Assembly: GCA_017607445.1 (NCBI GenBank)
Contig: JAEVHH010000003.1
Coordinates: 3,844,001-3,908,000 of the forward strand
Source: Histoplasma ohiense
Taxonomy: Eukaryota > Ascomycota > Eurotiomycetes > Onygenales > Ajellomycetaceae
DNA: 64,000 bases
Reading direction: 5' to 3'
Within the stretch, counting starts at the first letter, position 1. The number at the start of each line of letters is the position of its first letter. This document shows positions 25,866-36,567 of the stretch, one piece after another. Below the pieces are notes generated by a model. It was not told the DNA's origin and did not search any database. It worked only from the letters and a program-made list of their open reading frames with translations. The translations under genes were made by a program, and so were the position numbers.

Positions 25866-27935
25866 ATGGCCTCCTACTACGAGAACCACCCATACAACAC
25901 CCAGCACAGACGAGCTCAGACCGCTGATTATTACGAGCCGTCCTACACAACCTCCCGCCCCTCTAACAGTCGTTGGGGAGGCCCTACCGATCTAGTCCGC
26001 CCTGACGAGCCTGAGGACACCCACGTTGAAGAGATTCAACGAGACTTTCCTCCAGGATCGTACACTGGTAGCCATCGTACAGACCATGGCAGATCAGGCG
26101 GCGGTGCCATCTACGCCAAGCGGAGAACAGCGCATGACCCTAGTGTGAGGCGTACGCATTCTGCTGGCGGTCGTGGTCGGGATCGTCATGGGGACTTCTA
26201 TGCTCCAGATGAAGGTTACCAACGCTCTCGTACCCATGGGTATGGAAATCGACGTAAGTTTGATAACGGCAATGGATTGTTGCTCTTTTAATTTGTTCTA
26301 GTGCTACGTCACCCATTGGAGGTAACAATTAGTTATAACTTATGTGCAAGAAAGCTAATTGAGAGGATAGGCGATCATGATCGTTACCGTAGTTCCCGAC
26401 GATCGAAGTCCCGTTCATCCACTTCTAGAACGCCGTCTCCAAGACCCAGGCGACGGAAGTCTCTCAGCGAACAAGCCTTGGCTGCTTTTGGCTTGGGAGG
26501 GGTTTCCGAGTCGCACTCGTCAAGGCGTCGCGACGACGGCCACAACTATGACTCTAATCGCGGTTACTATGACCCTGACTACGATTCTTCTCGAAGTCGT
26601 CGTCGTCGTCGTCGTCGTCGCCAGCGACACTCGTCCCGTTCCCGCTCCCGCTCCCGCTCCCGCAACCGTGACGATAAGCAAACGGAGCTCTCTCAGACTC
26701 TCAGGGCTGCATTGACAGCCGGCGCAGCGGAGGCTTTCCGCGCCCGTAAGGAGCCTGGGAGCTGGACAGGCGAGAAAGGAAAGCGAGTATTGACCGCAGC
26801 TATCGGTGCGGGTGGAGCCAATAAGCTTATTGACGGCCACTCAGATAAACACAGTAAACGCCATCTCATCGAGACCACGCTGGCAGGGCTGGCTACCAAC
26901 CGGGTGGTCAATGGGCCTCGTTCCCGCTCTCGATCTCGTGGGCGGGCACGGTCAGAAGGCCGCGGGGCAAAAGAGCTCGCTTCCGCCGGACTCCTGGCAG
27001 CTGTCGGGAAATCTGCATATGATCATTTCGTTTCAAAGTCTCGAACTCGCGAGCGACGCTCTGAAAATGATTCCGATGATGACAGCAGCCCAGACCGATC
27101 ACGTCGTAGCCGGGGGAGCAAGAAGAGAAGCCAGAGCGTTTCGGAGTATCTGAGCAAAGGCCTTGCTGCATTGGGACTGGAAGAAGGAAAGCAGTCTTCC
27201 AGCCACGGTAACAGACGTCGTGAAAGACAACGATATGACGACGACAGCGACTCAGACATTGGGTACTCAGATAAATACCGGTCGCGGCGTCGGCGAAGTC
27301 ATTCCCGCGACAGTTATTCCAGAGATGTAGGTTCCCACCCCGTTTCTTCCTCCTTTTCCTCTTTACGGGACAGGGGTGCCGTGATTCCTCTCTCTGTTAA
27401 CAATGGCAATGACACTGATTCTGAATCCTCCTACCTCAGCACCGACGAGGAAAAACGTACTCATAGGAAACTGCGACGCCGCGAGATCGTCACCACCGGG
27501 TTCCCAACACTAGCCACCGTTCATGCCGGCCATACTACCGTCAAGAGTCTCAAGAAGCGCGAGGAACGCAAAGCTCAGCTCCGCCAAGGCGAGATCATTT
27601 CCGACGAGGCACGCAGGCAGCGCACCAAGAATAACCTGAAAGACGTGGCGAGCGTCGCCGTACCAGCGATTGGGAGCAAGAGTACCGTTGACGAGCGGAG
27701 GGATGCTGCTCATCACCGCGCGGAATGTAATTCGTTCAAGGCCAGGTGTGGGAAAGAGAGGAAGGAAAGGCGTTCGGCGAAAGAGGAGCGCGAGGCGAGG
27801 AGTTTCAGTGCGGATGATCGTGATCATCGCCTTAGCCAAAATAATAATAATAATAATAACTCACCGTCGCTGGAGAGTGTGAAGGATGCGCCCAGGTATA
27901 TTCATGATGGGAGGGGGAATTTGTTGCGATATTAG
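25866..27935 (+). CDS. Arg/Ser-rich low-complexity protein of the fungal DUF3824 kind
   Basis: Best model: exons 25866-26253 and 26302-27935, joined through a 48-nt intron (GTAAGT donor, TTCTAG acceptor, phase 1), for about 673 aa. A longer intron ending further downstream cannot be excluded. The N-terminus is Tyr/Arg-rich (MASYYENHPYNTQHRR). The middle carries repeated RS/SR and RRRRR stretches (for example SRSRSRSRSR near residue 240). Two similar amphipathic Ala/Gly-rich helices match each other: SLSEQALAAFGLGG and SVSEYLSKGLAALGLEEG. Between them lies an Ala/Gly-rich segment containing LTAGAAEAFRARKEPGSWTG. The C-terminal part is rich in KKREERK-type charge with an Asn run (NNNNNNN), encoded by an AAT repeat. 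Such proteins occur across filamentous ascomycetes without a known role. The family name is recalled from the helix-plus-RS pattern, not from a search. Confidence 0.7.
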
Positions 27936-28317
27936 ATTATGTTGTGTCTTTCATTTGCTCTTTGATCCTAAAAAAAATGGACACGACTGTTACGATCGAT
28001 GAGAAAGTTTTATAGTTAGGTTTTTTGTTAACTTAGTTATGATTTGTGCGGCATCTCTTTTTCATATTGCTATGTATGCTTTTTCCGGAAATCAGGTCGA
28101 AGGGATTGATTCATTGACCTTATTCCTCCCTTTTTGCCATTAAATAAATGAAGCTAAAAAACTTATCAATCGATGAAATAATGACAACGTTGAAATGATT
28201 AAATAAATATTGAGGAATATGAAGTATATTATTTATTGCTGTGAGAACTACAGTAAATGCGCTCAACCACCAGCAATGGATAACATACCCTCGCCTATAT
28301 AGTATAAATGTATGTAC

Positions 28318-28377
<60 letters not shown>

Positions 28378-28759
28378 CGCACAAGTACAAAGGACGAAGC
28401 AATTGAGATAAAAAACCGAAATGGGCAGTCCGGCGTTCGGCAATCGAGCGAGCATTTTTCAGCATCTCTCGGACCGGACGCCGACTTGACTGGCGAAACC
28501 TATCTCAAGTGGAGACACGCAAACTCAATATTAAAAGGGGACGGAGAATTGGAATGGTCTTGGTTACTTCAATCTCTGTTCTATCTTTCTTTTACATACT
28601 AGTACATATGTTGCTGGATATTTTCAGTTGATGATTTCCGTGTTTGGTATTTCCCAGTTTACTTTCTCTCTCACTCTCGTCCTTTTTTTTTTTTTTTTTT
28701 TTTTTTTTTGGATAACACCAGGTCAGCTTCTTGGACTCGCGCCCTAACTCTTGCGTAAC
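27936..28759. other. Intergenic region with microsatellites
   Basis: No gene seen. It contains the (AC)n-(AT)n compound microsatellite at 28321-28376 and a T27 run at about 28,683-28,709 just upstream of the ligase pseudogene. Confidence 0.6.
28321..28376. repeat. Compound microsatellite (AC)15(AT)13
   Basis: Fifteen AC dinucleotides run directly into about thirteen AT dinucleotides without interruption, a typical slippage-prone tract in intergenic DNA. Confidence 0.95.
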
Positions 28760-30110
28760 ATGGAGGCCAAAATCGTCCTGGTCCACCCATCCCTGGTTAA
28801 CACTGTTATTGCAACAGCAGAGAAGACCGATATCTCCCCCGGATCGGCTATTCTAGTTTTCGGATACTGTAAACTCATCCAAAATGGTTTGGGGGACTGG
28901 ACTAAAGGTCTCCTAACAACCGTGTAAGAGTCACATTCGTATCAATGGCCAGAATTAAACGGAGATGAGACATCGAAGACTATCGCGACAATTTAACTAC
29001 TCATCAGACACCACAGGCTTACCGAAGGGAGTATGCGTGAGCCACCGGAACATAATAGCCGACGTTCTGCAATCGATGGCTATTCGTCGTGGAGCCTTGA
29101 AGCGTTACTCTGCAGACGGCGGACCCCCTGAGCGGTTTTTTTTTTTTTTTTACCATTATACCACGTGTACAGGCAGATGTATACTATCATCGTAGCAGCG
29201 AAAATGCGGGTTGCCCGTATACGTGATGACGAAGTTCGTATATGAGGATTTCCTGCGGGCCATGCAAAATCTTAAGATAACGAGTTTGCATGTCGCGCCA
29301 CCCATCATGGTCATATTGAGCAAAAGATCCGAGACGGCCAAGTATGACTTAGCCAGTGTAAAGCTTATTACCTGTGGAGCTTGCACCGTTGTCGCGCAAG
29401 CTCCAGAACAAGGTATCTCAGAAGCTTGGGGTTATAGTACAACAAGGGTGGGGAATGGCCGAGGTAACTTCGGCTGCTATGCATGTTCCTGGTGAGATAC
29501 ATATCCGATCACCGAATGTAACAATGGGATATTGGAAAAATGAAGAAGCCGCACGCGAAAAAATTCTCCGAGAGACATCGCCATTGCGCGCGGAGAGTGG
29601 TTTTGGATCGTCGATCGCAGAAAGGTATAGATGCCACATTTACACTCTGGATGAAATATTCCTGTATAAGTACTTAAGCCTCAATCAGGAACTCATTAAG
29701 GTCAACGCCCTGCAAGTCGCACCGGCTGAGCTAGAGGCCGCATTGCTAGAACATGATGACATCGCCGATGCGGCTGTCGTTGGTATGACAATGTAGGGGC
29801 TTTCCATGAAAGGAAGGGAAAAGGAAAATCGAAAGAAAAATCCACAAAAGCATCCTCGGACGAGCATATATGAGATTTCACTTCGCATAGCGACAGCGAA
29901 GAATTCCCACGTGCGTACATTGTCACCGAGGAGAATGAAAAGAAAACAAATTCATCTATTACGGCTGTCGAGATCCAAGAGTGGCTTAAGCCCGTGCTTC
30001 CAAACATAAATGGCTAACCGGTGGAGTGGTCTTTGTCGATGAAATACCCAGATCTCCAAGTGGGAAGATATTGAAGCAAAGCTTCAATGCAATAGAGCCA
30101 GATTGTAGGC
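28760..30110 (+). pseudogene. Decayed 4-coumarate-CoA-ligase-like / adenylate-forming enzyme gene
   Basis: Fragments of one ANL-superfamily acyl-CoA ligase lie in the right order but in different frames. They are a piece beginning MEAKIVLVHPSLV (28,760-28,928), the P-loop motif as NYSSDTTGLPKG (about 28,985-29,030; the usual SGTTG has Asp for Gly), KITSLHVAPPIM and LITCGAC (29,275-29,385), QGWGMAEVTSAAM (about 29,440-29,485), GEIHIRSPNVTMGYWKN (about 29,492-29,540), ELIKVNALQVAPAELEA (about 29,693-29,740) and DEIPRSPSGKILK (about 30,040-30,080). Frameshifts separate them. A T14 run (about 29,139-29,152) sits where the HIYG-type segment should be, the TGD motif region is unrecognisable, and the N-terminal 130 or so residues of a normal enzyme are absent. 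It cannot make an active enzyme. The intact ancestor would have activated a carboxylic acid with ATP and CoA, often in peroxisomes. Confidence 0.85.
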
Positions 30111-30758
30111 GATGTCATCATGGAAAAGGACAGCTTTTGGAATCTTTCTGGCGTGGAATGTTCCGATGTATTGGCTTGTCTAAAGAGTTGTTTTCGGGCT
30201 GTTTTCAGGCTGTTTTCAGGTTGTCCATAGCTGCGTGAACAGGAATTGCCGATCTGGCCGGGATATATATATATATAGACTTATTAACTGTTTATTATCC
30301 GTTAAGCCCAAAGTAGATAATTGGTAACAATATCGATACACTCTCAACCACAATTTTCATGGGAAAAGGTGTTTTATATCACGTGATCATTAATGCCTAT
30401 CACGGACTAGCGCACCGCACATATATGCCTACATGCTAATACAACCACTTAGACGTCCCACAGAACCTTGGTCGGTTGTTATATCTACGAGCTAATATAT
30501 GTGTGTGGGTCACGTGGGATAGGGCTTGTGTAGTAGCTCCAACAAATATTTGGAAACGAAATCTGACGTCATTCGTCAACCTCACCTCCTATTTGGCGTT
30601 GGATTGTTGACCTTTTTGCTTCGGTTTAAACGTCTACTTCACGTGGCACAAGCCATTTGGGTTTTCTTTTTTGAAGCCTACAGGACTACAGCTAGTTGAC
30701 CCCGTATCTACAATCGTTAAACAGGCAACCATACAGCAGGAATTAACATCGCAACACG
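30111..30758. other. Intergenic region
   Basis: No gene seen. It contains promoter sequence for the small mitochondrial-type gene, including CACGTG-type boxes near 30,379 (TCACGTGATC), 30,509 and 30,640. Confidence 0.45.
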
Positions 30759-31746
30759 ATGCATCTGCCAGGTCGATCTATCGCAAAAGGCGTGGATGCG
30801 TGTAGGATAGGCATGTCGAGGCCTCTCCCTCATGCGATGCGACGTACTACCACTGTCTTGCCTTGCTTCCGGGGCGCCCCCCGATACTCGACAAGAGCTT
30901 GCGGAAACACAGGCAGAAACTCCCGCATAACGATTTACTCGTTATCCTCTGCTCCAAACACTACTATGTTAACAGCAGTGTCTCTTCGATGGTGTCGCCA
31001 AACAAGGGATTTCTCCTCCACATCACAAACTGAGCGGCCAAAGGCAGATGACTACATCCAAGAACTCCAAGATTTGTCAGTCCGTCCCTAGCCACGAACT
31101 CCCCACTGCTCCACACACCAACGCCCTTTGTCCTCAGAAACCAGCGAGGCTCTCGCTCCCCCCCCCGAACTAGAATAGTTTCGACACAAGCTACTAGGGA
31201 TGAAAGTAAATAATGAGCTGACTAGACGACATTACCCTCTTAAAAATTAATACAGATACGAGATTGTAAAAGACGAGGCACGTCGCATATAACCACTATT
31301 TCCACGCAAAATAAATATATCAACATTGACAAGTTTCCGCGAAACGAACTAACAATTTGTATCTCTTTTTTGTCCCATCTTCCCAGCTCGAAATCGCCGC
31401 TGAATCTACAGCTGCCGCGACCATTTATGCCGTCTCTGATCGTATTTCCCTGCGCGAAGCTTTTGACGACCTCGACCATGCCTACTCGGCTTACACAGGC
31501 ACTACACCGCATCCATCACGTCTTGAGCGACCTGCCAACGCGAGACTGGCAGGAAAGGAAGATGGGGCAAAAGTGTTTGGGGAAGGAGGGGAGGGAGACG
31601 GAGAACGGCCGAATGGTAGCAGTATGAATTTTAACCCGGCAGAGGTCCCAGATGAAGTTCGGGAGGAGATAAAGAAGAGGATTGGGCAGAGGATTAGGGA
31701 GCTGAGGAACGCGGTAGAGCAATTGGAAGAGAATGTTACGCAGTGA
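30759..31746 (+). CDS. Small mitochondrially targeted protein of unknown function
   Basis: Proposed exons 30759-31075, 31256-31277 and 31387-31746 encode 232 aa. The first intron has a GTCAGT donor, a GCTGAC branch and a TACAG acceptor. The middle exon is only 22 nt (YEIVKDE). The second intron starts GCACGT and ends CCCAG with a CTAAC branch, so it would be a GC-AG intron. The only in-frame GT alternative (after YEI) would drop four residues. The first 95 residues are Arg/Ser/Thr-rich with few acidic residues and end in RDFSSTSQTER, typical of a mitochondrial presequence. The mature part has a predicted helix (QELQDLYEIVKDELEIAAES), a Gly/Glu-rich loop, and a C-terminal charged helix (EVREEIKKRIGQRIREL). 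I do not recognise the family. Gene structure is moderately certain and localisation is inferred. Confidence 0.6.
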
Positions 31747-31755
31747 ACAGGTTAT

Positions 31756-31791
<36 letters not shown>

Positions 31792-32909
31792 TTTTTTTCC
31801 CTCTCGTTACGTGTACTTGTACATACATTGACGAACAGATGAGAGTTTTATGGTTGTTGGTTCAGCAACTCCTCTAAACCGTGGGGCATTTAGCTATCCG
31901 TTCTATCCTGTATCGTATGCTTGATGAGTGGGTTTTTATGTAATGCCTGCTCAGGATGTACAGGGTGTTTTTAAAACAGTTTTAACCCTGCGGCTTTGGC
32001 ATTAAAACGGCAGCAACCAGAACAACATACCCTAAGTCATGGTGAACATGGTCAGGTGGAAAAGCTTTGGCAGTGGTGCCAACGCCTGAACCTGAACCAG
32101 AAAGAAAGAAGGAATCCGTCCGAATATTGCAGAGAAACATGCCTGATCCCCCATAGGTTGTTCTTCCAAATGCATATGTTAGAACCATGTTACTCATGTC
32201 AAACTTTTATTGCAATCCCATTTGTTATTCGCCCCTGTAGCATGACTTGTTGACAGTGAGACATGATATTGCCGAATACTTCAGTATATGTGTGGTACAT
32301 ATTCGTCATATGTTTTCGCAGAGTGTTTACAGAGTTTCTTAGTATCTATTCTTACTTATTGATAAAATAAAGATATTGTAATATTCATATATATTAGAAA
32401 CTGACTTAGGGTAATTGTGTTAAGATATTGATTAATGAAGTGCTCTGATTTATTATAGTGTATACAGATTTCTCTAACAATGACTTCAAAGGTATTCCCG
32501 GAAAATATCCACCGTGTGGGCATTAATTAGAGGCTGTCTGATATGACTTTGCACTAGCGAGCATACAGTGTTACTAGATCACAAGGTCAAAAGGGACTTC
32601 CTGCCAGCTGTGCCCTTCACCTAAACTTCCCGTGGCTGGCCGCCCAGGTGCCCTGTTGTATACGATATGGGTCTAGACATATCAAAGGAACATAGCCTTC
32701 ACAAGTAGCTAGCTAGTAATTGACCGTGTTGTATGTATGTGAGTGCTGTTCGAGGCCGCTGAAAGCAGTGTGCAGCCGAAAATTGGAACCATGTTCAATT
32801 TTTGCCCGAACCATGTATGCACCCGGCGCATTTATATAGTTAAGGGGGAGATTCGATGTCCCGAATCAACTATTGACAGAAGTATTTGAATTTAACTAGG
32901 AACTTAATT

Positions 32910-32969
<60 letters not shown>

Positions 32970-35900
32970 TTAGAAGATTGTCTACCCTTTGTATGGTTGT
33001 AATTTATAAATGATTTCATAAATTAACTATAGAATTTACTGAATAAAAGTGATTGTCTGCAGCACTAAGCTTTTGCTTTTGAATAGAGGAACCGATGAAT
33101 CCTTTCGATGGGCATACTTAACCTACTTTAGCTTGGCAAAATTTCCTTTTCTAAGCATTTTTACTGAAAATGGTTCTGATTGTGCGGTGGTTTACACGGA
33201 TTTGGATGATGAGTATGGAGCTCTACTCTAAATGTTGATTTACCTTGTCCAATACCTCCCATAAACATCCCAAATACCAGGCCTAGCCACCCCATGGGAT
33301 TAACTAAACCTTAAGCGGGTGCTAGTTGAATGTGGATCGAAATGGGGAACTTAAAGTTTCAAGCCACAGTCAATGCTGATCATCAACAATGGTTAGAACT
33401 TGACAGGATGTAGTTGGATAGAGTTTTACCTTCTTTTCTTTATTCTTTAAGATCTAGCAATCCTATATGACATTATAATTATGTTTTCCTCCTCAAATGG
33501 GATGGAACAATATGCTAATCGTTGTTAGTCACTATATTTAGAAGCGTATTTAGTCGATAGACTCTGCTGATGAGTGTGTGGACACAACTGTAAGATTGTC
33601 AGTCTTTTTGACCAAGCTTGATGAGCACTGTTGCTGGCGATCTAGTCGAACACGGTGGTTCTAACCCATTATGAGATAGTCTTCCCAGTGCACGACCTGA
33701 AGAAAACGTTGAGAATAGAGTTCGTACAACTGGGCGGTACAACGATCTCATCCTTGTAAACTGCCCTGCACTGACATTCCAGATTGTGGAAAGCTAAAAT
33801 AATAGGCTTCCAGCACGGGGAGGATGTGTTTAGGTTTTAGATAGAGATGCTAGCGGGACAAAGCACCATATAACCTCCCTGAAAGGATAGGCGTTGATAA
33901 CAACGTCCAATGGTACTAACTAACAGTAACAACTGCTCCTAAAATGACTACCATTCCACTGACGAGTGAGAGAACAAGCTTTTGAAGTGCACCTCGGTCT
34001 GGAATTACGTAAGGAGTGAAGTGCCTTGCTCCCGCGGTGATTTCGGGTGTTTTCAGTGTTTTGTTGGTTCGCGGAACCCTAAAATAGCTATTGATAATGT
34101 TGAATGTGGGTGTGTTTTAGATGGCATGGAATCACGTGACACAGAGTTGAACACGGGCCAAAGTTCATCATTGGTTCACAATTTCTTGGCAAAAGCTTGA
34201 ACAGCACTCAACGGTAACAGCGACCAATTAATCACTGTGAATTACTCAGCGTTCAAACCTCATAGTTACTTCTCACATAAAAGAAACAATAATAAGTGAA
34301 AATAGACTTATTTTGACCGCTTTAGTAGTCAAGAGTCAAGGATGAACTGGGAGAAAAGCTGCTTTCTATCTATATATCTTGGCAGATTATTTGTATTGAT
34401 TTTCAAACTGGTAGTCTGTATTATGTAGTTGAGTTGATTGATAATGATTCATTGTTTCTTCCGTCAGTGGATGACACTGATGATGATTGGTGGTCAAGCA
34501 CTTTTGTCTCAGTGATCTGACAATTAGTTACAAATAGAGTTCAATATCACCTAATGAGGATGTGGTTGTGAGCGAGAACGCGGTGAAATATGTCAAGTGT
34601 TCTCCTGAGCAGAATGCTGGGTGGTTATTTATTATTGGGCCACTTGGGCAAAAGACCTCAAATCACCGCCAGCGCCATGGTGGTATAGAGGGGACGAGCC
34701 ACCCAAATCCAATCCCTCTTACATTATTTTGTAGTTCAGTTAGTTAACTAGTTACTAGTAACTATGCATTGTTAACGCATGACTGATATTACTCCAGTGA
34801 TCTCTCCCTTTTAACTCTCTCCAGACCGGCGCTGTAAAAAGTTTTTAGGAATTTAAACTGAAATATCTATGCCGGCATCAAGTATTGGCATTCCGTCTCT
34901 TAATTAATTAAAGAGGCATGAGCTTTCAGAGGACTTCTAGGGTGATCAATGCCTGTGGCTTGCTCACTAACCCAGGAGCTTCCGTACTTTTCCAACATAA
35001 TTACTGTAATTTTTAAGTTTTATTTTTACAGAACTGTGGAATGCATCCTTCAATTTTCCGGCCTCCAGAAAGTCATCTACGGATCACTATTCAACACTCC
35101 AATATTTTGCTCAGCAGGAGACTATAATATATCCTTAGGTTCTCAACACTAAGGGGAAACGCCGAAAGCCGACTCGGTCAACTACCGGTGGTTGAGAATG
35201 AAAGATCAAAATATTCCAACCAAGGCAAAAGCTGAAGCATCAATATGGATAGAGTTTAGGCCCCCTTTTCTATACCTTCTTCAACGCAAGTACGGAGTAG
35301 AATCTTGTTCCTTCATTGTCATTGGAATGCCAGCATATGCTACCCGCTGCTAGGTTTCGGACCAACGCCCAACCGCTTTTTTGCTAGCCTCGTTCAAAAC
35401 CACGTAACTACTCTGTACGCTGTAGTTCGTTAACCTGGGTCCAACGCATCGATAATCGAGAATCGAGCCCTCCAGAACCCCCCCCATCCCAGGAAAAAGC
35501 CCTGGCCTGATGGATGGGGGGAGGGGGGGGGGACAAAACCCCACCAAGCCCCATCTCCTGGGTCCCTCAACCCCCAAATTTCATCCAGCGATTAGCAAAC
35601 CCAGCCATTCACAGTCCGTCCCCCGATCCAAATCGCCGCGAAATTTCCGAACCAAGGAAAAATTCCCCTCCTATCCTTTTCGGTTCCGAAGATCAGTGCC
35701 ATTGCCGATTTCTAACGTCCCCCAAGTCTGGTTCAACTTCAAGGACGGCCGTTGATCGGCCCTGGCCTGGCCTGACCACCTACCCACTCATACTGGCGAG
35801 GACAGAGTGGCATGAGCATACAATGTATGGCCCGAATCCCGCTGGGAGCGGGTGCGGGTTGTTGCCAGAGGGCTGCTCTCATGGGCAAAGCAATCACCAG

Positions 35901-36567
35901 GAATAAGCATAGCTGTGTATGATTCGTTTTGACCAAAGGGGCTGTTCAAAGACATTTTGCCATTTTTTTTTTGCTCGACTAGCGATTATGGTCCATTGCA
36001 GATAGCAACATTTGAGATCTCCGTCCAGGATGATATGGTATTTTAACGTTGAAATCATATACCTTGTATCAGAAGCAACCCTGCTGTCTGTTGCTTCATA
36101 AGCCAGTGGAGTCAGGCCAAAAATATACTCAAAAAGAGCCGCAAAGTATAAAACAATCCAAAACAATCAACCAACCAATCAGCTAGTTAAAAAACCAACA
36201 ACAACAACAACAACAACACAGCGCCGAACTTTCCAGGGAGATTAAAATTGAAAAATAGAAATCAATAAATACAGTATAAAAGTGTCAAGTAGGCTAGCCA
36301 AATCGCCGTTTCCCCTCCCAAATCTCTTTGTATTCTACCGCCGAGAAAAATTGCCAACGCCGAGCTAAACTAGAAAAAGACGAGGCAAATAAATAAATAA
36401 ACGAACGACAGAAAAGGGGCGGGTTTCATTAAAAATGTTAAATGTCCATGTCCGTAAATAACCAGGGTGGGCGCAGAATCTTTAAAACAAGCCACCGCGG
36501 AACTGGCTGCGCCCCGAGCTTTTTATGGTTGTGTGTTAGGTGGTGCGATGTTGAGAGAATTTCTGTT
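31747..36567. other. Gene-poor intergenic region (4.8 kb)
   Basis: No recognisable gene. It begins with a T33 run (about 31,757-31,789), probably within the 3' flank of the preceding gene. It contains a long AAT microsatellite (32,911-32,968), a TACGGAGTA at 35291-35299, and C/G runs near 35,470-35,535. Open frames at 35,510-35,906 are GC-rich but lack any domain. Confidence 0.5.
32911..32968. repeat. (AAT)n microsatellite, about 19 units
   Basis: Uninterrupted AAT/TAA trinucleotide run in intergenic DNA. Confidence 0.95.

Noticed and set aside
35510..35906. Pro-rich overlapping frames near 35.7 kb
   Set aside because: They arise from local C/G runs and lack any domain or convincing start context.
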